Made by a program: the position numbers and the translations under genes. Source: Rhizobium sp. Root1220 (GTDB lineage Bacteria > Pseudomonadota > Alphaproteobacteria > Rhizobiales > Rhizobiaceae). From it: DNA of 64,000 nt. The DNA is taken from assembly GCF_001426265.1 (NCBI RefSeq), contig NZ_LMDG01000037.1, positions 1 to 64,000 on the forward strand. Direction: 5' to 3'. The notes below the pieces were generated by a model. The model ran no database searches. It was not told the origin of the DNA and saw nothing but the letters and a program-made list of their open reading frames with translations. Of the stretch, positions 17,508 to 26,602 are shown piece after piece; positions within the stretch are counted from its first letter, which is position 1; every line of letters starts with the position of its first letter.

Positions 17508-18140
17508 TCAGCTTCTTTGCAGGGCGAGGTGGGTGCCGAGGCCCACCAGCATCGCACCCCCGGCTCGCTGCACAAGCCGCTGGGCGGAGCTCGACCGTCG
17601 CAGTCTTGACGTGACTGCGCCCGCCAGCATCACGCAGACGATGTCGGCTGAAGAGAAGGTTAAATTGACAATTGTCCCGAGGATGAAGAATTGCAGCCAC
17701 ACCGGAAAGCTCGCCGAGGCGTCAATGAACTGCGGCAGGAACGCCATGAAGAATATGGCCGTTTTCGGATTGAGGACCTCGACGGTGATGCTCTCGAAAA
17801 ACGCGCGTCGACCCGATTTTGGCTGCAAGCCGCTGACGGATGCATCCGGTTGGGTTCTGGCGCGGAACAGCGAGACGCCGAGCCAGACAAGATAGCCGGC
17901 GCCGATCAACTTCACCGCCATGTAGAGCACGGGGACCGCGTGGAAGATGATCGACAGTCCGGCCGCAGCCGCGACGACGTGAACATAGCATCCGAGGTGA
18001 ATGCCAAGCGTTGCCATCAAGCCCGCTTTCCGGCCACGCGCCAATGTCTGCGCGGCGGCATAGAGCATCGCCGGACCCGGAACATAGGCAAAGAGAGCAG
18101 TCGTGACGAAGAATGTGATGAGCAGTTCGGTCGATGGCAT
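17508..18140 (-). CDS. LysE/RhtB-family amino acid exporter
   Basis: 210 residues from ATG 18140 with AGGA upstream. Five to six helices and the family signature FAYVPGPAMLYAAAQTLARGRKAGLMATLG near the N-terminus, plus EVLNPKTAIFFMAFLPQF (about 120-137). It likely exports amino acids or their analogues. It stands 97 bp upstream of the MFS gene on the same strand. A second member of the family occurs at 28276. Confidence 0.88.
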   Translation of the reverse strand: MPSTELLITFFVTTALFAYVPGPAMLYAAAQTLARGRKAGLMATLGIHLGCYVHVVAAAAGLSIIFHAVPVLYMAVKLIGAGYLVWLGVSLFRARTQPDASVSGLQPKSGRRAFFESITVEVLNPKTAIFFMAFLPQFIDASASFPVWLQFFILGTIVNLTFSSADIVCVMLAGAVTSRLRRSSSAQRLVQRAGGAMLVGLGTHLALQRS

Positions 18141-18228
18141 TGGTTGTTCCTGTCGGATGCGCAACCGACCTTGGACCATCGTCGCGAACTTTCCAAGCCA
18201 TAGCGGAGGCGGAACAGTCCTGTGTGTG

Positions 18229-18249
18229 CCAGCGAAGGGCTTTCGCTGG
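18229..18249 (-). terminator. hairpin after ClpP/SppA-like gene
   Basis: CCAGCGAA/TTCGCTGG forms a perfect 8-bp stem with a 5-base loop, beginning three bases past the stop at 18252. No T-run follows on the minus strand. Probably a terminator of the three-gene unit upstream. Confidence 0.45.
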
Positions 18250-18251
18250 GC

Positions 18252-19052
18252 CTATTTCGCTTTCTTCGCCACAGGCGAAAGGTTTGGCGTCGTCAGCGCG
18301 TATTGCTTCATCTCCTCTTGGGAGAGGTAGTAGAGCCGGTCGGGTGCCGTCTCCATCGCATGAATCCACAGCCCCGGCTTGATACCCATCGCGTCCAGAT
18401 GGCGGGTAACGTCGGCGGTCATGCGTTGCGCTTCAGACATGGCGCGTTCCGCCGAAAGCCTTTCCGTGGTGCCGTTGAAGACCTGATGGACACCGATCAC
18501 CGCGTCCTTGTCGGCGACGCGCATGATGCCGCCTGCCATGATGATCGGACACGAGGACGCGCACAACGCGCCGTCAGCCACCCGCGTTCCGATCCCGCGC
18601 TCGCGGATAAGTCTGGAGATTGCCAGCGCGTCGTCGATCGATCCGCCGGGCGAATCGAGCGCGACCGACTTCACGTATTCGCCGCGCGCGTCGATTTCGG
18701 CCTGAAAACGAGCCGCTGCGCCAGGCTCGATCGTGCCTCGTGCCAGCAGCACGCCGCCCTGCTGCAGTTCGAAGCGGACCGGCTTGGCGAGCACATCCGC
18801 GTCGCTGGTGATTTCGACCGGTGCGTTCTGCGGTTTTCCCTCTGTCAGCGCAGGTGGCAGCAGCGGCATGCTGCCGGGCATCGGATCGTAGCCTGGAAGC
18901 TTTCCATTCGCCGTGCTGATTTCATGCCAGTCGATAAGGACGAAAGCTATCGCCGCGGCGAGAAGCGCATGGAAGACGTGCCGCATCAGCGTGCCGTCGT
19001 CGGCCACCAGCACGTAATCCTTCAGCCGTTGCCCCGCCGTCTCGAACCTCAT
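18252..19052 (-). CDS. membrane-anchored ClpP/SppA-like protein
   Basis: 266 residues. A single helix (about 26-41) anchors a periplasmic domain with a ClpP/crotonase-type fold. DSPGGSIDDALA (133-144) is the oxyanion loop, CASSCPIIMAGG (164-175) holds the likely nucleophile Ser flanked by two cysteines, and IGVHQ gives His189. This resembles the COG3904 group of predicted periplasmic proteases. The Cys pair around the nucleophile could form a disulfide that controls access, an inference. Its ATG overlaps the TGA of the upstream coiled-coil membrane gene by 4 bp, so the two are coupled. Confidence 0.75.
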   Translation of the reverse strand: MRFETAGQRLKDYVLVADDGTLMRHVFHALLAAAIAFVLIDWHEISTANGKLPGYDPMPGSMPLLPPALTEGKPQNAPVEITSDADVLAKPVRFELQQGGVLLARGTIEPGAAARFQAEIDARGEYVKSVALDSPGGSIDDALAISRLIRERGIGTRVADGALCASSCPIIMAGGIMRVADKDAVIGVHQVFNGTTERLSAERAMSEAQRMTADVTRHLDAMGIKPGLWIHAMETAPDRLYYLSQEEMKQYALTTPNLSPVAKKAK

Positions 19053-20350
19053 GCAGGTGGTCCCTTCCTGGGTCCCTTGCCGGATAGGTCAAGGCTAGCA
19101 ACGTTCGATTGACCCGGCGTGGCTGCATCCTCGGCGTTGGCCAATGCCGTTCCGATATCGACGCCACGCTGCTGGATGGCGCGCTGCACTTCCAGCGCCT
19201 GCAGCAGTTCGGCAGCGGTGATCCGCTCAGCGAAGGGCAGGGTCTGTTCCTGGCGCCGCAGCGTCGAGTGCACGATCGACAGCATGAAGATCAGCACTGC
19301 AGGCAGGATGTCGATCGAGATCGCGCCGGCCCAGCTGGGAATGAAATCGGAGGCATAGCGCAGCACCGCTTCGGCCGATGAAAGCGGTACGAAGCGGCGT
19401 TCCGCCACCGGCGGGCGGGCGAGGATCTGCTCGGCGGCCTGGGACAGCACCTTCGATTGCGCGGCAACGGAAGACCGGATCGTCTCCATCACCTCGTCCT
19501 GCCGGTTGGCAAGATCCGCCTCCCGCCCGTCGGCAACCGGCGCGATGAAGCCGAGCGACAGATCCTCGGCCGCGCGCTTGACCGACGGCGCGATCGAGGT
19601 CTGCTCGAGCGAGGTGATGACGCCGGACAGCCCGACGACCTCGGCAGCGAACTGATCGGCGCGCGGGTCGATCGGTCCCGGCGCCGACACCAGTGTCCGC
19701 ATCGTCTCCAGATGCTTGCGTCCTTCATCGAAAAGTGTCGTCACCCGCTCTCGCGAGGCGTTGATGCCGTTTTCGAGTTCGGTGAGTTGCGAGGCCATCT
19801 GCGAGAGAAGCTGGACGACGCTGCCGGCGCCGGTCGTGCCGGTGAGCGCTCCGGTCTCGCGTTCCTGGTCCGCAAGCCGCTGGAAGCGCTCCTGCGTTCG
19901 CTGGATATCGGGCAGCAGGCTCTGGGCGGCCAGCGCGTTCTGATGCGCCTGGTCGAGATCGGCGGTGTAGCCCTCTAGCGTTTCGGCAAGGTGCTGCTCA
20001 AGCGCGGCCGACCCGGCGAGCGCCGCTGCATTCAGCCAGCTCGACATGGCGATGATCATCATGCAGCCAAGCGCCATGACGCCCAGCATCTTGGCGCGTC
20101 CCGCCGCACCCGTCACATGCGGATAGAAGCGCGCCATGTAAGTCCAGAAGGCGTAGATCGCGACGGAGACGGCGCTGGAATAGATCAGCGCCGCAAAGAA
20201 GACGGCGGTGGCCGAACCGTCGAGGATGCTGCGCACGCCGAGATAGGTGTAGACGCCGGACGCGAGCGCCAGCACGGCGAGCGCAAACCGCGTCATGGTC
20301 TCGACGGCCTCGATGCCGTCCTGCAAGCGATGCGATGTGCCGAGCGCCAT
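19049..20350 (-). CDS. membrane protein with large coiled-coil loop
   Basis: 433 residues, unrecognised. Helices at about 21-38, 48-70 and 87-104, then a long Ala/Glu/Gln-rich coiled-coil region (about 110-330), a fourth helix (about 346-364, IDILPAVLIFMLSIVHS) and a soluble tail. It looks like a scaffold with a large periplasmic or cytoplasmic helical domain. Its stop overlaps the start of the ClpP/SppA-like gene. It may act as that protein's substrate, regulator or scaffold. No enzymatic motif seen. Confidence 0.7.
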   Translation of the reverse strand: MALGTSHRLQDGIEAVETMTRFALAVLALASGVYTYLGVRSILDGSATAVFFAALIYSSAVSVAIYAFWTYMARFYPHVTGAAGRAKMLGVMALGCMMIIAMSSWLNAAALAGSAALEQHLAETLEGYTADLDQAHQNALAAQSLLPDIQRTQERFQRLADQERETGALTGTTGAGSVVQLLSQMASQLTELENGINASRERVTTLFDEGRKHLETMRTLVSAPGPIDPRADQFAAEVVGLSGVITSLEQTSIAPSVKRAAEDLSLGFIAPVADGREADLANRQDEVMETIRSSVAAQSKVLSQAAEQILARPPVAERRFVPLSSAEAVLRYASDFIPSWAGAISIDILPAVLIFMLSIVHSTLRRQEQTLPFAERITAAELLQALEVQRAIQQRGVDIGTALANAEDAATPGQSNVASLDLSGKGPRKGPPA

Positions 20351-20454
20351 GGTCTCCTCCGGGCTAGCCCCTTAAGAAACCATTAGAATACCGGCAAAAG
20401 CAAGGCTTGGCACCGGGCTCGGATCATCCGGGCTGGACGCCGGTGCAGGTCGGC

Positions 20455-21975
20455 CTATTCGGCTGGCGTGATGCGAACGAATTCGGGTGTATCGGAGCTC
20501 AACGTCCCGCTTCCCGGACGCAGCGACTTTTCCGAGATGTCGATCAGCGGCGTATAGCTTGCCGATGGCATCCGGACGTCGTCGGTCTGCTCGTCGAGCG
20601 CACTGGAGGAGGAGACCGCGGATCGGTCGCTGCGAGCGACTTCGAGCTGTCCGGTCAGGATTGCCCGCTCGGCACGCAATTGGCGGATTTCCGACTTGGC
20701 GATCTCCAGGCTGGTACGCAACTGGCCGATCTCGTAGCGGTCCGAATCCATCCGCGTATCGATATCGCGCCGTAATGCATCGGTATCCCGGTCGCGCCGC
20801 ACGCGAAGGCTCTCCGCCTCGCGCAGCTTTATTGTCAGCTCGTTGGCCTGCGAGGCGAGTTCGCGACGAGCGGTTTCGCTTTCGGTCCCCGAAACGCGCG
20901 CCCGCTTCAGTTCCTCGTCCAGACGCTCGGAGCGGGAAAGAGCCGTTACCAGATCCGATTTGACACGCTTGAGGTCGGTCCGTGCCGCCTGCAGTTCCTC
21001 GTCAGTCATCTTGTTGCGGCCGTTCGCCGTAAGCAGCAGCTTTTCGACCAGTTCGGCCTTCGAGCCAATCGCTTCGTGCCGTGTGGTCAGATGTGCGATC
21101 TCCAGCGCCGATGAGCCCTGCAGCGTCTCGAACTCGACTTCGAGGCGCTTGTGGCGCTCTTCGAAAAGCGACAGGTCCTGCTTGGTGTTCGCGACCGCCA
21201 TCTGCAGATTGCGCACCATCGCTTCCTGTTCCAGCAGACGGCTCTTCAGGTGGCCACGCTCTTCGTTGAGGCGGGCCATCTCACGGGTCTGGACGCCATT
21301 TTCCCGCCGCGACGTTTCGATCAGCAACTGATGAGCGGTCGACTCGCTGTCGAGCCTTTCGCGCGTGGCGGACAGTTCACGGCTTCGCTGGTCGAGCTCC
21401 GACTGCGCACGCTTGAGAAGGGTCGCTGCCTCGTCGAACTGGATGGCTCGATCGCTAAGCTCACGCTCGGCATCGAGCAGCCGGTTCTCGATAATGGTGA
21501 ATTCTTCGCGGGTGATCTTGTGAAGGCTCTGGAGCTTCGTCAGTTCGTCGCGCAGGGCGTCGATCTCGACGCGCAGCTGCGCGTTGTCGGTGCGAAAGTC
21601 CTTGTTGTCGGCCGCGAGACGAACATTGTCCTGATCGGCCTTCTGGCGAGCGTTGCTTTCATAGTCGAGGAGCGAGCTGATCCGTGCGCATTCGGCACGC
21701 AGCGAGCCAGTCTCGTTGAGTGACTGGCTGTGGGTGCCAAGCAGCGACGATACACGATCCTGCAGCGACGAGAGGCTGGAGAGCAGGTCTTCCGAGGTGC
21801 GCTGGTTCTCTTCCAGCGCGGAACCGAAGGCAGCGAAATCGTTGACGTCCGGGATGGCGTAGCGCACCGGCTCATCGGCGCCGGGGCGTTGTTCGGTGAT
21901 CGATGCCGGTCGGTATCCGCTCGTCGGCAGCGACTTGCCGCCTTCTTCTCCGCGACGAAAAAAGCTCATGACCAT
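20455..21975 (-). CDS. long coiled-coil protein
   Basis: 506 residues from ATG 21975 (another ATG two codons on). After a short variable N-terminus (SFFRRGEEGGKS, then a Pro-rich linker), nearly all of residues 50-450 is heptad-patterned and rich in Leu, Glu, Arg and Gln with few Pro or Gly. It would make an extended parallel coiled coil. The Ser-rich C-terminal tail ends FVRITPAE. No ATPase motifs, so it is not an SMC protein. It may be cytoskeletal or polar, like the coiled-coil organisers of rhizobial cell growth, but I cannot name a family. It lies 105 bp upstream of the membrane coiled-coil gene on the same strand. Confidence 0.7.
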   Translation of the reverse strand: MVMSFFRRGEEGGKSLPTSGYRPASITEQRPGADEPVRYAIPDVNDFAAFGSALEENQRTSEDLLSSLSSLQDRVSSLLGTHSQSLNETGSLRAECARISSLLDYESNARQKADQDNVRLAADNKDFRTDNAQLRVEIDALRDELTKLQSLHKITREEFTIIENRLLDAERELSDRAIQFDEAATLLKRAQSELDQRSRELSATRERLDSESTAHQLLIETSRRENGVQTREMARLNEERGHLKSRLLEQEAMVRNLQMAVANTKQDLSLFEERHKRLEVEFETLQGSSALEIAHLTTRHEAIGSKAELVEKLLLTANGRNKMTDEELQAARTDLKRVKSDLVTALSRSERLDEELKRARVSGTESETARRELASQANELTIKLREAESLRVRRDRDTDALRRDIDTRMDSDRYEIGQLRTSLEIAKSEIRQLRAERAILTGQLEVARSDRSAVSSSSALDEQTDDVRMPSASYTPLIDISEKSLRPGSGTLSSDTPEFVRITPAE

Positions 21976-22625
21976 GACGTGTGCCCCAAAGTACCCTGTC
22001 AAAACGCCGGCGAAATATGGATTTCAGCTAAATAAGCGAAGCCTATCGAAAATTGCTTTGATTCCGTAAACGCATGCTACCGGTTGCATCTAGGAACGGC
22101 TATGTGTAGCTGTCAAAATACGGCATGTGACAATCAACAGCTTTGATGATCGAACCTGTGATATTTGCGCAACAGGCGCTCGGATACGCTATTTTTCACG
22201 CAAGGCCGCATCTGGCAGCTCGCCAATTTGTCGCCGGGTTCGCCGGATTTCGTCTCGTTGTCATCGATGCGGAAGCAGCTGACGAAGCCGTTTGCCACCT
22301 CGGGCTTCCCGTCGCCGGCTCCATCCCGTAGTGCTCGCTGCCGAAGAAATCGACGACGGCATGCGCGTCGCCCGCTGCCCCCGGGCACCGAGCCCTGGAA
22401 CGGAGTGCAAACATCCTTGCCACCCATCGTCGGTCCCGCTCTGGCGCCTGAGGCAGCAACCCGCACGGCGAGCGATTTGCGCCTTTGAAGCCAAGTCCTT
22501 AGCGCGGGTGAATTTTCCCCGCAGGCAACCTTTTTTGACATTTCGCCGGTTGCCTCGCGGGGCTTGCGCTCCTATGTTCCGCCACACCTGCCGATTACGC
22601 AAACTATTGCCAAAAGGAGACGACA
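21976..22625. other. long intergenic region before sodB
   Basis: 650 bp with overlapping open frames on both strands but no convincing protein. Candidate frames at 22134-22541 and 22165-22488 lack a recognisable domain, a Shine-Dalgarno or a consistent codon pattern. The part just before sodB contains TTTTTTGACA (about 22528-22537), a plausible -35 element, and AAAGGAGACGACA before the sodB ATG. The rest may hold a decayed gene or regulatory DNA. Confidence 0.35.
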
Positions 22626-23228
22626 ATGGCTTTTGAATTGCCCGAACTTCCCTACGACTATGAAGCGCTTGTCCCGTTCATGTCGAAGGAAACCCTGGAG
22701 TTCCACCACGACAAGCACCACAAGGCCTATGTCGACAACGGTAACAAGCTCGCAGCCGAGGCAGGCCTCTCCGACCTCTCCGTAGAGGAAGTCGTCAAGA
22801 AGTCCTTCGGCACCAATGCCGGTCTCTTCAACAATGCTGCCCAGCACTACAACCACATCCATTTCTGGAAGTGGATGAAGAAGGGCGGCGGCGGCAACAA
22901 GCTGCCGGGCAAGCTCGAAGCGGCTGTCAACTCCGACCTCGGCGGCTATGACAAGTTCAAGGCCGACTTCGTTGCCGCTGGCACGACCCAGTTCGGCTCG
23001 GGCTGGGCCTGGCTCTCCGTCAAGAACGGCAAGCTGGAAATCTCCAAGACCCCGAACGGCGAGAACCCGCTCGTTCACGGCGCCAGCCCGATCCTCGGCG
23101 TCGACGTATGGGAGCACTCCTACTACATCGACTACCGCAACGCCCGTCCGAAGTACCTCGAGGCTTTCGTCGACAGCCTGATCAACTGGGACTACGTCCT
23201 GGAGCGCTACGAAGCCGCTGCCAAGTAA
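22626..23228 (+). CDS. sodB: Fe/Mn superoxide dismutase
   Basis: 200 residues, standard length, with AAAGGAG ahead of ATG. It converts superoxide to oxygen and hydrogen peroxide in the cytosol. Metal ligands by alignment with FeSOD are His27, His77, Asp160 and His164, the last two in DVWEHSYYIDY. The Gly-rich GGGGNKLPG loop is at 87-95. A clear terminator follows. A degraded copy of the 3' half plus this terminator is present 1.4 kb downstream. Confidence 0.95.
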   Translation: MAFELPELPYDYEALVPFMSKETLEFHHDKHHKAYVDNGNKLAAEAGLSDLSVEEVVKKSFGTNAGLFNNAAQHYNHIHFWKWMKKGGGGNKLPGKLEAAVNSDLGGYDKFKADFVAAGTTQFGSGWAWLSVKNGKLEISKTPNGENPLVHGASPILGVDVWEHSYYIDYRNARPKYLEAFVDSLINWDYVLERYEAAAK

Positions 23229-23255
23229 GCGGTTTTCGCGAGAGAGCATTTCAAT

Positions 23256-23290
23256 CACCCGGCGCGGCGAAGCGTCGGGTGTTTTTGTTT
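23256..23290 (+). terminator. sodB intrinsic terminator
   Basis: A 10-bp stem CACCCGGCGC/GCGTCGGGTG (one G-T pair) with a 6-base loop, followed by TTTTTGTTT. It begins 28 bp after the sodB stop. The next gene converges from the other strand, so it may serve both. Confidence 0.85.
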
Positions 23291-23351
23291 GGGGTCACGC
23301 GGGATCGTTTGCGTGGTCGGAACGCCGTTTTGCCGCTCCGGCCGAGAAGCA

Positions 23352-24281
23352 TCATGCAAGCAGCGCGACCAGCGGTAGCGTCAGCACCGACAGGATCGTC
23401 GAACTTAGGACCAGCGCCGACGCGAGTTCCGCATCGCCTCCGAAGCGGGTGGCGAAGGCGACGGCGAGCGGCGAGGCCGGCAATGCCGCAAGCAGCAGGG
23501 TGACCTCGTGGTCCAGGCGCGGCGGCGCCAACAGCCAGAGCAGCAGCAGCACGAACAGAGGCTTGCCGATCAGCTGGATCAATTGGCTGATCGCGATCAG
23601 CGGCAGCAGCCGGCGCCAGTCCACATTCGTCAGGCTGAGGCCGGTCACCATCGCGGCGAGAAAGGGCAGGGACGCTCCCGTCAGCGTTAGTGCGCCGAAC
23701 AATGGGGCGGCTGCCGAGCTGGTTGTCGTGATGCCGGACAGGCTCCAGGCGATCCCGAGCAGGAGCGCGATCACCACCGGGGTCAGGAGGAAATTGAGAA
23801 CGCCGCCCGGGCGCTGGCCGCCGGACCGCATGCCGATCCAGAGGCCCAGCGTATTGTTGGGGACGCCGACGCCGAACTGGCCGATCACCATCCCCATGCC
23901 GAGCACGGCGCGGCTGCCATGGAAGACGATATCGAGCAGCGCATTGCCGATCAGCGAGGTCGATCCGAAGCTCGACGTCAGGGTGAAGCCGCCGAGCGCG
24001 GCGCGGTCCAGCCTGAGGGCGCTTCCGATCAGCGCAGAGACCGCCAGCGCGACGCATTCGGCGGCGCCGATGACCGCGGCCATTTCGAGGAAGTCCAGCT
24101 GTTCCCGGGCGCGCGCCACATAGCAGAAGATCATCGCCGGCAGCACGCCCTCGGTGATAACGGCGGAAATCGATGCCCCCTGCGCGCGCGCCAACACGCC
24201 GCGATACCTGAGCCACAGGGTGATGCCGATCATCAGCAGGAAGATCACGACAAAGGATCCCACTGCGCCGGCCAGCCCCAT
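23352..24281 (-). CDS. auxin efflux carrier (AEC) family permease
   Basis: 309 residues from ATG 24281, which has AGGGGAGAGG upstream; the longer in-frame extension is not plausible. About ten hydrophobic helices in two halves. The family-typical loop features include an N-terminal GVLPAMIFCYVARA and a central GVPNNTLGLWIGM. AEC permeases (PF03547) export organic acids or related solutes. The gene lies between sodB and the degraded sodB copy and converges with sodB, so it appears to have arrived with the event that made the duplication. Confidence 0.83.
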   Translation of the reverse strand: MGLAGAVGSFVVIFLLMIGITLWLRYRGVLARAQGASISAVITEGVLPAMIFCYVARAREQLDFLEMAAVIGAAECVALAVSALIGSALRLDRAALGGFTLTSSFGSTSLIGNALLDIVFHGSRAVLGMGMVIGQFGVGVPNNTLGLWIGMRSGGQRPGGVLNFLLTPVVIALLLGIAWSLSGITTTSSAAAPLFGALTLTGASLPFLAAMVTGLSLTNVDWRRLLPLIAISQLIQLIGKPLFVLLLLWLLAPPRLDHEVTLLLAALPASPLAVAFATRFGGDAELASALVLSSTILSVLTLPLVALLA

Positions 24282-24420
24282 TTGCCTCTCCCCTGGCTGC
24301 CCGTTATGGACGCAGCCACCCCCGATGAATCGAGCGGTCCGTGGTACGGCCTGGCGTTCCAGCGCTTCTGCACGTCTGGAAGGCGACGGCTCCGCGTCCG
24401 CATATTTTAGAGTGAACCAC

Positions 24421-24639
24421 TTCGGCGGCAATGTGAAGAAGGCCGATATCATCGACGTCACGACGCAGTTCGGCTCCGGCTGGGCATGGCTCTCCCAAGC
24501 TGGAAATCTCCAAGACTCCGAACGGCGAAAACGCGCTGGTTCACGTCGCCCGATCCTCGGCGTCGACGTCTGGGAGCACTCCCACTACCTCGACTACCGC
24601 AACGCTCGTCCGAAGTACCTCGAAGCCGTTTCCAGGTAA
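24421..24639 (+). pseudogene. sodB 3'-fragment (decayed)
   Basis: It aligns with sodB from about 22940 to its stop, keeping TTQFGSGWAWLS and ILGVDVWEHSHYLDYRNARPKYLE in pieces. There are at least four gaps. One is an 11-base deletion in the SVKNGKLEIS region, and another removes some 50 bases before the stop. The reading frame is broken and the first two-thirds are missing. Similarity continues through the stop into the terminator. It cannot encode an active enzyme. Confidence 0.85.
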
Positions 24640-24666
24640 GCGCTTTTCGCGAGAGCGAATTTCAAG

Positions 24667-24700
24667 CACCCGGCAGCGCGAAGCGTCGGGTGTTTTTGTT
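24667..24700 (+). terminator. duplicate of sodB terminator
   Basis: CACCCGGC...GTCGGGTG followed by TTTTTGTTTG, the counterpart of the terminator at 23256. The stem is slightly altered by base changes, but the loop-distal part and T-run are intact. Confidence 0.75.
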
Positions 24701-24907
24701 TGTGGGAGTGTTGGCGCGTGTTCTGCACGATAGAGACGCAGTTTTGGCGGCTTGCGGCCCACCGCAGACTTATGAAAGTGTCTGAGGCGCAGTGCCGTCA
24801 TTTGCGCCTGCATTTACTGTAACGTACTTCCATGTCGGCCCTCTTCCATCTTCTATTAGCGAGACGTTAACGCCGCAGAGCGGCTAACCCCGGCTAGGAG
24901 ATATACG

Positions 24908-26403
24908 ATGTTGAGATTGCAGTTCCGCGCGGCAACTGCCGCCTCGTTCGTCGGACTTGCGGTCACAGTTGGCCTCCCGACCAAAGCTCAGGAAACCACC
25001 AGCCAGATTCCGCCCCTGATGGAGCAGATCAACAAGGGAAACTGGCTGCCGCAACAGGAAGCCGAGCAGCTTCGTGACGAGTTTTACTATCAGAACGCCG
25101 TGCAAGCTTACATCCTGACGATCCCGATCCTCAATACCGTCGGCATGAAAGATGGCTCTGAAGCCGCGTTCGGGGCGGGATACAATGTGCTGCCGATCTG
25201 GAAGGATCGCATGGATAGCCGCGCTTGGGTTCCGACGCCAAATGCCGACGTCATCTATTCAATGAGCTATCTGGACCTGAAGAAGGATGGTCCTCTCGTC
25301 GTTGCAGCACCGCCGAACGTCATCGGCATGTTCACCGACTTCTTCCAACGGACAATCACGGATGTCGGCGCAATCGGTCCGGACGGGGCGAAGGGCGGTC
25401 TCTACCTGCTCCTGCCCCCAGACTACGATGGTGAGGTGCCCAAGGGCTATTTCGCCTTCAAATCGCCCACTTATAACGTGTTCCTGTTCTTCCGCACCAT
25501 CATGCCCAAAGGCGAGAATGGGCCAGATCCAGTACCTGCGGTGGCAAACGCAGAGCGCACCCGTGTCTATCCGCTTTGGTCACCGGAGAAGGACGTCAAG
25601 GCGATGGAGTTTCCGAATGGAAGCGGCAAGCAGTCAATATGATGTACCCGACCGGCAGCACGTACTGGGCGAAGCTCAAGGCGTTCGTCGACTACGAGCC
25701 CGTTGCGTCCATCGATCCGGTAACGCGCGGTGTTCTTGCCTCCATCGGCTTGGTCAAGGGTGCCCCATTCGAGCCCACCGACAAGCAGAACGCGGCCCTG
25801 CAAAAGGCAGTTGAGACCGCGCCGAAAATGGTCTTGGCGAGCCGCCAGCTCGGTCGTCCCGACAAGCGCGATCTCTACTACAAGGACCGGCAGTACCAGA
25901 ACACCTGGGCGGGTGCCACCGCCGAGTGGATGCAGGACAGCTATCTCGATATCATCCAGCGTGCCTCTTATTTCCAGATCGCCTATTCGTCAGCCCCTGC
26001 CATGGTTATGCGCACGCTCGACGCAGGATCGAAATACCCGTTTGCGACACGGGATGCAGACGGCGATTTCCTGGACGGCTCGAAGTCCTACAGGCTGCAC
26101 CTGCCGCCACATCCGCCAGCCGCGCTCTTTTGGGCAGTGACGGCGTACAACATTACGGACGGCACGATGACGGCGGCAGAGCAGCTCATGCCTTCGATCA
26201 ATGCCTTCAACAAGGTGAAAACCAATGGTGACGGATCGGTCGATCTGTTCTTCGGGCCAAGCAAACCCGTAGAAGCGCCGGAGTCAAACTGGATTCAGAC
26301 GGTCGACGGCCGCAACTTCCTTGCCGCCCTGCGCCTCTACGGAACGGGCGTCGAGTTCTTCGATCAGAGTTGGAAACCGGATGATCTGGTGAAGCTGAAG
26401 TAG
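24908..26403 (+). pseudogene. DUF1254/DUF1214 protein, frameshifted
   Basis: Two overlapping frames read as one protein of about 497 residues. It has a signal peptide (RAATAASFVGLAVTVGLPTKAQ), then a DUF1254 part (ADVIYSMSYLDLKKDGPLVV, about 110-130). A C-terminal DUF1214 part has YRLHLPPHPPAALFWAVTAYN and DGSVDLFFGPSKP. The first frame ends at TGA 25640. The second takes over with continuous homology (KQ then VNMMYPTGS) if one base is restored near 25632. Both ends are complete, so decay is recent or a sequencing error. The family is periplasmic, of unknown function. Confidence 0.7.
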
Positions 26404-26602
26404 CATCTCAGCTGGATGCCCAGGATTTTCGACGGATCATCTAGTGGCGGCGCAAAGTTCCCATGACGCTCTGTCAGAAAAACACCTTACAGTCGCCGCC
26501 GCATGCTTCTGCTCGCGCCGCCGCTTGCAACGGGTGCCACGACACCAATCCACCGCCTGCACCCGTCACAAGCCTGTCATTCCCAACGCCTAAAGCACCC
26601 CC

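Noticed and set aside
22134..22541. Possible 135-residue gene on the minus strand
   Set aside because: Cys/Arg-rich composition, no domain, no ribosome site, and similar open frames on the opposite strand; typical of non-coding GC-rich DNA.
24282..24461. N-terminal 60-residue extension of the AEC permease
   Set aside because: ATG 24281 has a strong ribosome site and starts directly with the first helix; the extension overlaps the sodB remnant and is not membrane-protein-like.
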